Notes: generated by a model not told the origin, from the letters alone. Numbered from the stretch's first letter, positions 33,429-44,844 are shown. The stretch: 64,000 nucleotides of DNA from Owenweeksia sp. (GCA_002695025.1 NZNV01000020.1:62001-126000), one strand, 5' to 3'. Made by a program: numbers and translations.

Positions 33429-36400
33429 TTAACGCCAGCGGTTTTTCTTGAGATCTACGTAACGTTCGCGATCATCAACAGCTATAATTTTTAAGGCGTC
33501 CTTAATAATGGCTTCCACATTATCCGTTTCCGGGTGGAAAGCCTCACCGGTGCCATTCATGCGGTCATCCGTGGTAAGTTCCTGCTGATCATCCACCACT
33601 ACATAGGCCAGTTTCCACAGGTCATCATTTTTATCCGATTTAAACTGGAAAAAATAGGCTTTTCCTTCTGAGTCCTTGTGCAGCGTTTCCCGGGCGGTAA
33701 TAAAGGCTATGGTATCGTAATTCCGGTAATTGGCGTTTTGGACAATGGATCGCGCCAATTGATCCTGCGTTAGGTATTTAGGGTCTAAATGCTCCAGTTC
33801 ATCCCTGTCCGCGAGAAAATCATACACATTCATTAAAACCCGTACATCGGAAGCTGCATAATTCCAAAGGCTGTCAGGAATAGGTACAGCCCCGTACAGT
33901 ATCTGCATCTGTTCAAAAAGTACCGAGCGGTTCCGTATCCTTAGCACTTCCCGATAATGCTCCTGTACCTCCGTTTTACGGGCAAAGGGCAACAATAAAG
34001 TATTATACCGCGCCAGGTAAACATTTAGTTTACGCGTATTATCGGTTTCTTCGGAAGAGCGCTGTTTCTTCAGTTGCACCTTGGCTCTGCGGAGTATGGT
34101 CCGGTAGCGGGATTTGTACACCGAGGATTTTATGTGATCTTTTTCTACCAGCCCGGCCAGTACATCGTAAACGCCATCACGGTAATCCTCAAAATCGGCA
34201 AGTTCCAGCAATTCCGGGAAAAGTGGTCGCGCCAGTTCTACCGAATCCTCCAGTTTGCGGATAAGGCTGTTGCTGGTGTAGCTATTGTTGCTGAAAGGTG
34301 TTTCATTGAGCAGTAATTTCTTGAAGGTTTTCAGGGCATCCCGGTCCTCAAACGCTATCAGGGTTTCCAGTATAGCAAATTGATAGGCGGAGGAATCTGT
34401 ATAGCGTTCATACAACCGGGCCAGGTAATCGATATTATCCTCACCGCCTGATTCGGCCAGTGTACTGATCATCTCCAGGCGGTTTTCACGGTCAAATACC
34501 GGATCCGTGTAATGATCTATAATGGCTTGTATACCTTGGGCATCTGATTCTTTAAAAGTGACTTTACCAATGGAGGTACTGGATTCGTATACCAGTGAGC
34601 TGTCATGACTGTACAGGTTGGCAAAAAAACGTCCGGCCTGCCGGTGAAGAATGGAATGGCCCAATACCGTATCCGGAGAAGGCCGGAAGGAGGCAAAGGC
34701 CTGATCCAGGAAAAGTGAGGAATAGCCAAGCGTATCGGTAAGCCCGATGAGCGTGTAAAGCGCACCGTTCTCAATAATGGTCTTTACGCGGAGAGCCCGT
34801 GTACTGTTGGTATCCGTATACCATTGTTCCCTGCCTTCGGTAAAGTAGCTGGTATCGCGCACTTCAGAAAACAACAAACTGTCTTTAATCAGGATAAGGT
34901 CTTTCCGCGCTGTTGCTTCACTAAAAAAGGGATTGATGAAGTATGCCAGGGGATCATGTTCTTTCCAAAATTCTTCCGGGCTTTCATAGGAGGCCAGGCG
35001 ATGTATCCTCTGGACGCTCACCTTTAACTGTTCACCGGTTTGTTCACAGGTAAGTATCCGGTTGTCGATCTTTTCTTCAAAATCCGTTTGTTTCAACTCC
35101 TCTCGTACCCCGAGCATCTGCAGGAAAGACAGGTTGTTATTGATGGGCATGGGACTAAGCATGCTGTAATGCAGGTTGGTGTCTGTTCTTTCCGTAAAAT
35201 CTGCAGAATACCGAAGGGGGCGGAATTGGAAAGAACGAAAGAACTTTTGCCGCTCGCTCTCCGATGGATGACTGGTAAAGAGCGCTATGTAGTGAGGGCC
35301 TTGTATATGCAACTCCCCGTAATAGGTAGTGCCTTTGGGTGAATGGAACCGAAAGGCTGAAGCAGGATGCTTATAACGGTCCAGCAGGTAAAGGGTATCC
35401 ACTTCAAAGAGCTCATCTTCTTCCAGGTTTTCAATGAGGTACTTCAGCTCAAAGTCATCCTCTTCTATATAGCTGAAATCATGGTATTGACGGTGAGCCA
35501 CGGCAAAGTGATTGGATTCCTCGTCCATGGCTTCGGCCCAGTAGGTTTCGTAAGGGTTGTAGTAGATGCTGCGGTACCTTTCCGAGCGGTGCAAAAGAGG
35601 TAAGCTGACTTTAAATCCGCCATAAGCCGGCTGAAAAACAACTGAGGTATCACGCGCGGTTCCCAGCGAAAGCTGCTCGAAGAAAGCCGAGGCCTGCGCG
35701 GATTTAACAAACTCCTTAACCCCTCCGGCTTTAAAGATGAGTATTTCCAAAGGAGTGAATATAATTCGGTAATGTTGCCAGTCGCCCTGTTTGGTAGTAT
35801 TCAGGATATCAATACCGGGGTAACCAGATACGGTGATAGGAGTGTTGGAAACGATCTTGCCGGGAATATTCTCAAACAATAAACTATCCACCTTGGCGGC
35901 ATAAAAACCGGCATCTTTTCCATAAAAAGGAGCTGCGGTATTGATCCTGCGTAAGGAGTAGTAAGCCCCGTTGGCCATATCGGCAAAAAGGTATTCCTGG
36001 TAATTCCCGGAAACCAGTTTACTCATTGGCCCGGGCACACGGGTTTGTATAAAACCATCGTCTGATCGGAAATCCTGCAACTGATGTTCAAAGATCAGGG
36101 CATCGGTTTTTTCCTTTTCATCAATGCTTTTGCTGGTAATGACCCTCTCTTCGGGAGTTACCGTATAGCCACGCTGGCGCAACAGGTTGATCACGCCCAT
36201 ATTACCCGGAAGGTGAGCGGCACCCACCCCGGTGAACAAAGTTCCCAACTGCATCAGTGAATCCATGCCATGGGCCATGATCTCATTCCGGATATTCAGC
36301 ATATTCTCCCGGTAATAGCGGCTGGTGTACAGGCTGGAAACTATGGTATCCAGCAAATCCAGATCGCCCTTACGGTACGCGTCTTCCTGCAGTTCTTCCC

Positions 36401-37016
36401 AGCTCTGAAAATCTCCCAGCAGCTTCAGGGCTTGCCTCTCAGAAAGGGGTTTGGCATCCTTATCAAAACGGTTGGAGAGTAAAACGGAACGAAAGGAGTC
36501 TTCAAAATCTTCCAGGGCCACCACCTTTTTGCCCTTTTTCTTTCCGCTTTGGTATATGAACAGATCCAGGAAGGTGCCTTCCTCAAAATTCTCCCCATTG
36601 GCACTAAAGCGCCACAACATATTGTTCAGCATATCCTGGTCCTGTGCCAGGTAGTATTCCAACTCACTTTGTAGGGGCTGTTTGGGCACAAAGGAGGTAT
36701 ACAGGGGGTAAGAGGATCTGTTGTTCATCATACTCATCCGGAAATAATCCTGCATGAGTTGCGAACGGGCAATATCCTGGATCCAGAATTCAGGATTGGT
36801 TTCCAGTGCCACTACATCCGCCTGGTCCAATGCTTCAAAAAATGTTTCACTGAGGTGAAAAGCTACACGGTTGCTAACGTGCATGGTGCCGTACAGGTAG
36901 GAGGGTTTTTCCAGTCCGTTACCGGATATTTTCCAGAGTAATCCCTGGTATTTTTTCTGACTGTAGGCAGTAAGGCTAAAAAGAAACAGGATAAGGGCAA
37001 GGCCGTAAGATCGCAT
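33429..37016 (-). CDS. TraB/GumN-family protein with a very long C-terminal extension
   Basis: A 1195-residue exported protein. After the signal peptide (RSYGLALILFLFSLTAYSQ), residues about 20-290 form a TraB/GumN domain: LLWKISGNGLEKPSYLYGTMH, VVALETNPEFW and FTGVGAAHLPGNMGVINLLRQRGY, including the paired GxH-type histidines proposed to bind metal (TIKI/TraB erythromycin-esterase-like superfamily). Ordinary members end near there; this one continues for about 900 residues with beta-rich duplicated regions and a helical repeat part at about 850-1000 (YLARLYERYTDSSAYQFAI, FAILETLIAFEDRDALKTFK). The start is ATG 37016, where the signal peptide begins. Role unknown, probably periplasmic. Confidence 0.82.
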   Translation of the reverse strand: MRSYGLALILFLFSLTAYSQKKYQGLLWKISGNGLEKPSYLYGTMHVSNRVAFHLSETFFEALDQADVVALETNPEFWIQDIARSQLMQDYFRMSMMNNRSSYPLYTSFVPKQPLQSELEYYLAQDQDMLNNMLWRFSANGENFEEGTFLDLFIYQSGKKKGKKVVALEDFEDSFRSVLLSNRFDKDAKPLSERQALKLLGDFQSWEELQEDAYRKGDLDLLDTIVSSLYTSRYYRENMLNIRNEIMAHGMDSLMQLGTLFTGVGAAHLPGNMGVINLLRQRGYTVTPEERVITSKSIDEKEKTDALIFEHQLQDFRSDDGFIQTRVPGPMSKLVSGNYQEYLFADMANGAYYSLRRINTAAPFYGKDAGFYAAKVDSLLFENIPGKIVSNTPITVSGYPGIDILNTTKQGDWQHYRIIFTPLEILIFKAGGVKEFVKSAQASAFFEQLSLGTARDTSVVFQPAYGGFKVSLPLLHRSERYRSIYYNPYETYWAEAMDEESNHFAVAHRQYHDFSYIEEDDFELKYLIENLEEDELFEVDTLYLLDRYKHPASAFRFHSPKGTTYYGELHIQGPHYIALFTSHPSESERQKFFRSFQFRPLRYSADFTERTDTNLHYSMLSPMPINNNLSFLQMLGVREELKQTDFEEKIDNRILTCEQTGEQLKVSVQRIHRLASYESPEEFWKEHDPLAYFINPFFSEATARKDLILIKDSLLFSEVRDTSYFTEGREQWYTDTNSTRALRVKTIIENGALYTLIGLTDTLGYSSLFLDQAFASFRPSPDTVLGHSILHRQAGRFFANLYSHDSSLVYESSTSIGKVTFKESDAQGIQAIIDHYTDPVFDRENRLEMISTLAESGGEDNIDYLARLYERYTDSSAYQFAILETLIAFEDRDALKTFKKLLLNETPFSNNSYTSNSLIRKLEDSVELARPLFPELLELADFEDYRDGVYDVLAGLVEKDHIKSSVYKSRYRTILRRAKVQLKKQRSSEETDNTRKLNVYLARYNTLLLPFARKTEVQEHYREVLRIRNRSVLFEQMQILYGAVPIPDSLWNYAASDVRVLMNVYDFLADRDELEHLDPKYLTQDQLARSIVQNANYRNYDTIAFITARETLHKDSEGKAYFFQFKSDKNDDLWKLAYVVVDDQQELTTDDRMNGTGEAFHPETDNVEAIIKDALKIIAVDDRERYVDLKKNRWR

Positions 37017-37101
37017 AAGTTTAATTGGAAAAGAAGGGTGCAAGAAACACAATATTACATTACAGGAAATGAGAATTGTTGAAAAGTGCCGGTTTTCCGT
37101 A

Positions 37102-37554
37102 TTAATAGGTATCCTCAATTTGAATGGTCTCATTATTCAGTTGCAGCTGGTTACCGCTTTGTTTCCCCAATAGCAAATTTCCCAGGGGTGAGGCCGGGGA
37201 TAATACAAAGCAATCCTTATCCATAATGGATAAGCTGCCAAATGCTATGGCAATAAGGTAATAGCCTTTATTGGTTTTAACGAGGCTACCCATACGAATA
37301 TTGACCGAAGGGCTTGAAAAATCGATCCTTTTCAGGGTTTGCTGTTGCTGGATGATCTGGTTAAGCCTGCCACTCAGTTTTTCCAGTTCCAGGTGGGTCA
37401 TGGCACGTCCCGTCTCGTACTTATCACCTGCGGTACTTTTGGTGTCGGATAAGAGGGCTTCCTTCAGCTGTTGCACTTCAGCTTCCAACTCACCTCTTCG
37501 CATGTCTATCGTATTCTGCAGAAGTTGCACCACTTCTTTTTTAAACCCTTCCAT
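37102..37554 (-). CDS. GreA/GreB-like protein A
   Basis: A 150-residue protein with an N-terminal helical hairpin (about 1-75; VVQLLQNTIDMRRGELEAEV, tip DTKSTAGDKYETG) and a C-terminal FKBP-like domain ending SPASPLGNLLLGKQSGNQLQLNN, the organisation of transcript-cleavage factors GreA/GreB. The tip keeps Asp and Glu, which in GreA reach into the RNA polymerase active site. It is shorter in the C-terminal domain than GreA, so action on RNA polymerase is inferred. ATG 37554 is preferred; a longer frame to 37674 runs into the divergent paralogue. Its mate at 37635 is transcribed in the opposite direction. Confidence 0.72.
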   Translation of the reverse strand: MEGFKKEVVQLLQNTIDMRRGELEAEVQQLKEALLSDTKSTAGDKYETGRAMTHLELEKLSGRLNQIIQQQQTLKRIDFSSPSVNIRMGSLVKTNKGYYLIAIAFGSLSIMDKDCFVLSPASPLGNLLLGKQSGNQLQLNNETIQIEDTY

Positions 37555-37634
37555 GGTACCAAAGTAATCATTGCCCGCGGGCTTTAAACAATCATCCCTG
37601 TACTCAGTTGGCTTAAGAAATAAAAGATGTAAAA

Positions 37635-39748
<2,114 letters not shown>

Positions 39749-39810
39749 CAGAGAATAAACCGTTTAAGGGGTTAATCCAACTTCTTTTTTGGATTCCTGG
39801 TTTATGGAAA

Positions 39811-39848
39811 ATAAAAACGGGGATACCCTAACCTGCAGGTATCCCCGT
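39811..39848 (-). terminator. Orphan minus-strand terminator
   Basis: On the minus strand an 11-bp perfect stem ACGGGGATACC/GGTATCCCCGT with a 10-base loop, followed by TTTTATTTT. No coding region ends here on that strand: the nearest minus-strand gene upstream ends at 40342 and has its own terminator. It suggests a short unannotated minus-strand transcript. Confidence 0.65.
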
Positions 39849-39849
39849 C

Positions 39850-40290
39850 CACTCTGAACCCTAACCTCTGTCAGGAATTGTTATGTTTTTTGGTGCCACA
39901 CTGGCAACTTAACCAACTGATAATTTAAGTGTAAGAAATCACTCTACTTACGGAAACTGAATACGGATAGTAATTTGAATAATGCCGCATAAAATAGCCA
40001 ATAATAAAGTAATGCTTTTGCAATCTTCAATCAATAATTGTCGAAAAGTAATGAATGACTCATTTCACTCAAAAATATTTTCTCCATAGTTTTGAGGTAT
40101 ATCTATTTTTGTTTTAATTATTTGATTTTTAAAACATTAATATCTTCTATGAATTGTATTTTTCTATAGATCAGCTTAGGTCTGATGAATGAAAGAAAAT
40201 TGCGTAATTTTCTATATAGGATTTTGCTGATAGTGAAAATTTGTGCTTTATATTTTAAAAGTCATTTTAACCAAATTTCAAAATTCTCCA
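39850..40290. other. AT-rich non-coding interval
   Basis: About 440 bp without a convincing reading frame on either strand, rich in A and T. A minus-strand TATTTTTG box can be read at 40070-40077, upstream of the orphan terminator, which would give a transcript of roughly 230-250 bases. No known RNA family was recognised. Confidence 0.4.
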
Positions 40291-40291
40291 T

Positions 40292-40320
40292 AAAAAAAGG
40301 CAGACTAAAAGCCTGCCTTT
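40292..40320 (-). terminator. Terminator of the Cys-rich protein gene
   Basis: On the minus strand an 8-bp stem AAAGGCAG/CTGCCTTT with a 9-base loop, continuing into a run of T (TTTTTTTA). It lies 22 bp after the stop codon of the gene at 40342. Confidence 0.8.
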
Positions 40321-40341
40321 CATAAAAGAAGAGTTTTCTTC

Positions 40342-40767
40342 TTACGGATTGATATGCACATCTGTGGGCGACACAAAAATAACGGTATAAATACCGCACT
40401 GGGCATCGCAATGTTTACCCTGGGCTCTCATGGGGTAAGGTGCACAAGGATCATTGGGAGCGGAAACATTTACCGGGGTAAAAGCAGCAGGGCAAGGCTG
40501 ACAATTGGCATCAGCGGCTATTACCTGTACATTACACCATACCAGGTGAGGCGCGCCACAAGGAGGAATAGGTACAGTGGCACCAGGGGCTACACATACA
40601 ATAGCCGTGGAGCAGGGGTTGATGCATCCGGGTTCAACGGCTACCGCTCTCACCAGGTAGTGACAACTGGTGTTGTTGGTAATGTTTACGGGGGCAGGTT
40701 GAGCAAAGGCCACCACACCGGCCAGCATAAAGGCCAGGGTAAGAAGAGTTTTCTTTACTTGGTTCAT
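40342..40767 (-). CDS. Secreted Cys-rich protein, copy 1
   Basis: A 141-residue exported protein. The signal peptide starts MNQVKKTLLTLAFMLAG and ends VAFAQ. The mature part contains a dozen cysteines in a fixed pattern: NITNNTSCHYLVRAVAVEPGC, PC, VCVAPG, PPCG, VWCNVQV, ANCQPCP, NDPCAPYP and HCDAQCG. It is a clear paralogue of the gene at 40976, and the even number of cysteines suggests disulfide bonding outside the cell. ATG 40767 is chosen because the signal peptide begins there. No family or function recognised. Confidence 0.78.
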   Translation of the reverse strand: MNQVKKTLLTLAFMLAGVVAFAQPAPVNITNNTSCHYLVRAVAVEPGCINPCSTAIVCVAPGATVPIPPCGAPHLVWCNVQVIAADANCQPCPAAFTPVNVSAPNDPCAPYPMRAQGKHCDAQCGIYTVIFVSPTDVHINP

Positions 40768-40975
40768 GATAATTGGTTTTAAAAGATTAAACAAAAAACA
40801 GGATCAACACCGTGTTGGTCCATATCGTAGAGCCCGGCTTGGATAGAGATCCGTTTTAAATAACCGGGAAGGGTCCTTAACAGCAGGGTAATTACCTGTA
40901 TTCCTGTTGTTCCGGGAAGTAGCCCGGCTTACATAATGGTAAAGAGCCTGTGAAGATCAGGAGAGTACTTTAACT

Positions 40976-41398
40976 TTAAGGGTTGATGACCAGGTTGTAA
41001 GGGTCGTTGTAATGCACTTGAAAATGTTCACACTCACAATGTAAGCCACTGTCATCATGTGGGTACGATGAACACGGGTCTCCTGGTGCAGCTACGGTAA
41101 CAGGTGGAAAATCATCACCCGGGCAAGGCTGACAATTTCCATCGGCTGGAGTGACTCTTACATTACACCAAACGTATGCATCAATGAAGGAACAGGGATT
41201 GATTTGTACCGTAGAGTTGGGTGGCACACATAAGGTACTGGTAATACAAGGGCTTTGGCAATCATTTTGAATGGCCACCGCCCTGACCAGGAAATAGCAA
41301 TCGGTATTATTGTGTACGTCTATGGGCGCGCTTTGGGCAATTGCAATCCCATAGCTTGCAAATAAAAGAAGAGTGAATAGGGGTTTACAGATTTTCAT
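40976..41398 (-). CDS. Secreted Cys-rich protein, copy 2
   Basis: A 140-residue exported paralogue of the downstream gene. The signal peptide starts MKICKPLFTLLLFAS and ends IAIAQ; the mature part repeats the same cysteine frame: DVHNNTDCYFLVRAVAIQNDC, PC, LCVPPN, NPCS, VWCNVRV, GNCQPCP, GDPCSSYP and HCECEHF. Both end in the sequence INP. The 208-bp gap to copy 1 contains no obvious terminator, so the two may be co-transcribed. Function unknown. Confidence 0.78.
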   Translation of the reverse strand: MKICKPLFTLLLFASYGIAIAQSAPIDVHNNTDCYFLVRAVAIQNDCQSPCITSTLCVPPNSTVQINPCSFIDAYVWCNVRVTPADGNCQPCPGDDFPPVTVAAPGDPCSSYPHDDSGLHCECEHFQVHYNDPYNLVINP

Positions 41399-41649
41399 GA
41401 TTCTTGGATTAAGTAAGAGTAGTAAGATTTTATAAATGGACATATCAACAATGGCAAAATGTGGGTCATAAATTCATATTTACCAACATGATAACAACAA
41501 ACATCTCTACCTTAAAAGAAAGAGAGTGATAATGTCAAAAAGGCATTATAGATCAGATATCAGAATATTACAATACTATGCAAGAACAAATAAACAGGTT
41601 AAGGGCACGTGCTATTTGTTATTAGGTGCGGTCTCTTAGGGAAGAAATG

Positions 41650-41829
41650 CTATTCCTGAGGGATGTTTTCCGCTGAGCCTTTGATAAACCGGTTGAGTTT
41701 TGCCGAAAGTAAAAGCCGCACTGGTTGAGTAGTATAGGCTGTTCCTGAAAGGTAATGCTGTAAGTAAAGGGGTGAGAAAGGTAAAAAGCTGCCCGATCGC
41801 ACGTCTTTCAGGAGTTTCAGAGGTTTCAT
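41650..41829 (-). CDS. Possible 59-residue basic protein upstream of the polyketide locus
   Basis: A minus-strand ATG-to-TAG frame of 59 codons, starting MKPLKLLKDVRSGSFLPFSP and continuing YLQHYLSGTAYTTQPVRLLL with a basic end. It is divergent from the FAD oxidoreductase gene and fills part of an otherwise empty 517-bp gap. The sequence looks protein-like but has no recognised family or clear ribosome-binding site. Confidence 0.35.
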   Translation of the reverse strand: MKPLKLLKDVRSGSFLPFSPLYLQHYLSGTAYTTQPVRLLLSAKLNRFIKGSAENIPQE

Positions 41830-41915
41830 AAATTGGTTCTAATCAATTGGCTTGTACGAATTTACTTAAAAAAATATAATATATCTTAAATGTTTGAAAA
41901 CTAATTATAAGAAGG

Positions 41916-43055
41916 TTGAAGCGGTTTAAATCTAAAGAAAAATGTATAATTATAGGCGGAGGTTTAGCGGGATTAATTAGTAGTATAGACCTTAAGCAGA
42001 GAGGGTATGAAGTTGAGCTTATCGAAAAAAGAAGATATCCCTTTCACCGGGTATGTGGAGAATTCATCTCTAATGAAGTAAGGCCCTACCTGTTTTCTTT
42101 GGGCATATTTCCTCATGAGATCAATTATGTGAATATTGACCAATTTATCTTAAGCTCCGAAACGGGCCGTTTTGCCCAATGCCGTATGCAGATGGGAGGG
42201 TTGGGAATAAGCCGCTATTCCCTGGATCATTTCCTATATACCAAGGCCCTTCAAAACGGAGTCCTTTTTACCGAAGCCACGGTAGAAGAAGTAGTTTTTG
42301 AAGATTCGCATTTTAAGGTTCGCCTGGCCAATTCCGAAGAAAGGCAAGCGGCCCTGGTGATAGGGGCTTTTGGTAAGCGCTCTGCACTGGACAAACGCCT
42401 TAACAGGGCCTTTATGAAAGAGCGTTCGGCTTATATGGGCATTAAATGGCATATGTATGCCGAGCTTCCGGCAAATACCGTTGCTCTTCATCATTTCCGG
42501 GGAGGTTATGCCGGACTGTCAAGAGTGGAGGAGGGAAAGGTTAATTTCTGCTACCTGACCACGGGTGACGTTTTTCGCCAGTATCGGGATATTGATGATA
42601 TGGAAGCCGGTTTATTGCGCAAAAACCCTCATCTGGATGATTTCCTTTCCTCTGCCACGCGTGCTTTTGAGAAGCCTGAAGTAATCAGCCAGGTGAGTTT
42701 TGCTGCCAAAGCAGCCGTAGAGGAACATATCCTGATGTGTGGGGATGCGGCCGGGCTGATACACCCTCTGTGCGGTAACGGTATGGCCATGGCTATTCAC
42801 AGTGCTATGCTTGCCTGTAGTGAAGCCGATCGGTTCTTAAGCGGTAAAGTTTCGCGCCTGGAAATGGAACGGGCCTATTCGCGGCAATGGAAAAAGGCCT
42901 TTCACACCCGTCTCACCTTTGGTAAATATGCCCAAAAACTGATGGAGTCGCCCCCATTGTTTGCAGGAGCAATTCGCCTGGCTACTGCGTCTCCTTACTT
43001 GCTTAAAAAAGCTGTAGGTTTATCCCATGGCAAGCCTTTACTTCAGAGAGCGTAG
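41916..43055 (+). CDS. FAD-dependent oxidoreductase/monooxygenase of the polyketide locus
   Basis: A 379-residue flavoprotein of the geranylgeranyl-reductase/aromatic-hydroxylase type: CIIIGGGLAGLISSIDLKQRG is the FAD beta-alpha-beta motif, then PFHRVCGEFISNEV, and the second FAD motif LMCGDAAGLIHPLCGNGMAM. In the Streptomyces srs operon a flavoprotein hydroxylase (SrsC) oxidises alkylresorcinols; by position this is the equivalent candidate. The start is TTG at 41916 with AAGAAGG just upstream; no ATG is suitable. It overlaps the methyltransferase gene by 29 bp, indicating translational coupling. Confidence 0.88.
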   Translation: MKRFKSKEKCIIIGGGLAGLISSIDLKQRGYEVELIEKRRYPFHRVCGEFISNEVRPYLFSLGIFPHEINYVNIDQFILSSETGRFAQCRMQMGGLGISRYSLDHFLYTKALQNGVLFTEATVEEVVFEDSHFKVRLANSEERQAALVIGAFGKRSALDKRLNRAFMKERSAYMGIKWHMYAELPANTVALHHFRGGYAGLSRVEEGKVNFCYLTTGDVFRQYRDIDDMEAGLLRKNPHLDDFLSSATRAFEKPEVISQVSFAAKAAVEEHILMCGDAAGLIHPLCGNGMAMAIHSAMLACSEADRFLSGKVSRLEMERAYSRQWKKAFHTRLTFGKYAQKLMESPPLFAGAIRLATASPYLLKKAVGLSHGKPLLQRA

Positions 43056-43740
43056 TTCGGAAAAAGAGATCCTGGATGATTTTAACCTGAAGGATAACGA
43101 CCTATCCCAAAACCTGAAGGAACTGGAGCGGGTCAATACACTTTTAGGAGGGTATGCTCCGGTGCTGGCAATGCTGGAACGTATAAAACCCGAATTGCAG
43201 AAAAGGCCCCTGGTACGTATAACGGATGTGGGTTGTGGGGGAGGTGACGTATTGCGCAGGGTACACCACTGGTGCCAAAAAAACAGGATAAACGCCAGGC
43301 TTATCGGCCTGGATGGCAATCTGCATGTGGTAGAACTGGCCCGCGAATTTTCCCATACGTACTCTGGTATAGATTGGCAAGTAGTGAACGTTTTTTCACC
43401 GGAATTCGGGGATCATACTGCGGACGTATTCATGTTCAATTTGTTTCTGCATCATTTTCAGGAGGAGGAGATCGTAGCCCTTTTAAAAAAATGCCGCACA
43501 GGTTGTAGGTTTTTGATCATCAATGATCTGCAGCGCAGCAGGCTGGCCTACCAGCTTTTCCGGCTGGCTTCGCGGGTGTTTCGGTTTTCCTATATCAGCA
43601 GGCATGATGGTAAACTTTCCATCCGTAAAAGTTTTACTAAAGGTGACTGGGTCCGTATGCTGCAGGAAGCCGGCATCAGCCGTTACCGTATAAAATGGCA
43701 ATGGGCTTTCCGTTACAGCGTGCTGATCACTTTTAGCTAA
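43027..43740 (+). CDS. Class I SAM-dependent methyltransferase
   Basis: A 237-residue methyltransferase. TDVGCGGGDVLRR is the SAM-binding motif I, LIGLDGNLHVVELAREF motif II, and FMFNLFLHHFQEEEI the post-II strand. The C-terminal part (from about 165) is helical and basic and may bind a hydrophobic substrate. It starts inside the FAD enzyme gene and ends five bases before the type III PKS gene, so it belongs to the same operon; O- or C-methylation of the polyketide product is the probable role, as for SrsB. Confidence 0.88.
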   Translation: MASLYFRERSSEKEILDDFNLKDNDLSQNLKELERVNTLLGGYAPVLAMLERIKPELQKRPLVRITDVGCGGGDVLRRVHHWCQKNRINARLIGLDGNLHVVELAREFSHTYSGIDWQVVNVFSPEFGDHTADVFMFNLFLHHFQEEEIVALLKKCRTGCRFLIINDLQRSRLAYQLFRLASRVFRFSYISRHDGKLSIRKSFTKGDWVRMLQEAGISRYRIKWQWAFRYSVLITFS

Positions 43741-43745
43741 ACCCC

Positions 43746-44804
43746 ATGAAACACACCAAGATACTCACTACCGCCAAAGCCTTGCCTCCACATTGCCGCT
43801 CTACCACTGAGATACTGCCTTTTGTGGAAGCCTGGATGGAAGGGCAGGAAAAACGTTTTCAGGAGAAAGTACTGCGCATCTTTAAATATGCCCAGGTAGA
43901 TAAGCGCTATTCCATCATGTCTCCGGAAGAGGTATTTACCCGTACTTCCTTTGAAGAAAAAAATGCACTGTACAGTGAACGAATGACGGACCTGGCCGAA
44001 GAGGCGCTCACCAAAGCTCTTGATCAGGCCGGTTTACAGCCACACCAGATAGACTATATCATTACTACCAGTTGTACGGGTATCATGATCCCTTCGGTGG
44101 ATGCCTATCTCATTAACCGTTTAAAAATGCGGCAGGATATCATACGCCTGCCGGTAACCGAAATGGGTTGTGCTGGTGGTACTTCGGCCCTCATTTATGC
44201 CCATAATCTCTTACAGGCCCAAGCAGGAAAGCGGGCGGCCGTCATTGCCCTGGAATCACCTACCAGTACCTTTCAACACACCGATTTTTCAATGACCAAC
44301 GTGGTTAGTGCCGCTATTTTTGGTGACGGAGTGGCGTGTACCCTCTTAGGGCCTGATGACGAAAAGGTACTGCCCGTAATCCGGGATGCCGGCATGTACC
44401 ATTTTTTTGATGAACTTCACATGATGGGTTTTAAGCTCACCAATAATGGTTTGCAGATGGTTCTGGACCCTTCCGTGCCCGAGAAAATTGAAGAGCATTT
44501 TGAAAGCATTCTTTTCCCTTTTCTGCATAGGAACAACCTGCAAATTGAGGACGTGGAGCATTTTATTTTTCATCCGGGAGGCAAAAAGATCGTAAAGATG
44601 GTGGAAGAGTTGCTCCACACCCTGGGAAAGAATATTGACGTTACCCGTGAGGTATTAAGGTTATATGGGAATATGTCCAGCGCAACGGTATTGTACGTGC
44701 TGGAAGAATACCTCCATCGGTCTATTCCCAAAGGAGATAAAGGCCTTATGCTCAGTTTTGGTCCCGGCTTTTCTGCCCAGCGTTTATTGCTGGAATGGCA
44801 ATGA
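43746..44804 (+). CDS. Type III polyketide synthase
   Basis: A 352-residue chalcone-synthase-family enzyme. The catalytic triad is visible: cysteine in TEMGCAGGTSALIYA, histidine in HFIFHPGGKKIVKM, asparagine in LYGNMSSATVLYVLEEYL. FGDGVACTLLG and the C-terminal GLMLSFGPGFSAQRLL are also typical. It condenses an acyl starter with malonyl-CoA units and cyclises the product to resorcinols, pyrones or phloroglucinols. It is in an operon with an FAD enzyme and a methyltransferase, as in srs-type phenolic-lipid pathways, and is followed downstream by a dedicated acyl-carrier set. The starter unit cannot be predicted by eye. Confidence 0.95.
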   Translation: MKHTKILTTAKALPPHCRSTTEILPFVEAWMEGQEKRFQEKVLRIFKYAQVDKRYSIMSPEEVFTRTSFEEKNALYSERMTDLAEEALTKALDQAGLQPHQIDYIITTSCTGIMIPSVDAYLINRLKMRQDIIRLPVTEMGCAGGTSALIYAHNLLQAQAGKRAAVIALESPTSTFQHTDFSMTNVVSAAIFGDGVACTLLGPDDEKVLPVIRDAGMYHFFDELHMMGFKLTNNGLQMVLDPSVPEKIEEHFESILFPFLHRNNLQIEDVEHFIFHPGGKKIVKMVEELLHTLGKNIDVTREVLRLYGNMSSATVLYVLEEYLHRSIPKGDKGLMLSFGPGFSAQRLLLEWQ

Positions 44805-44844
44805 CTTACCCATTTTTGCAAATTATGTGTAAGAATAATCTGTA

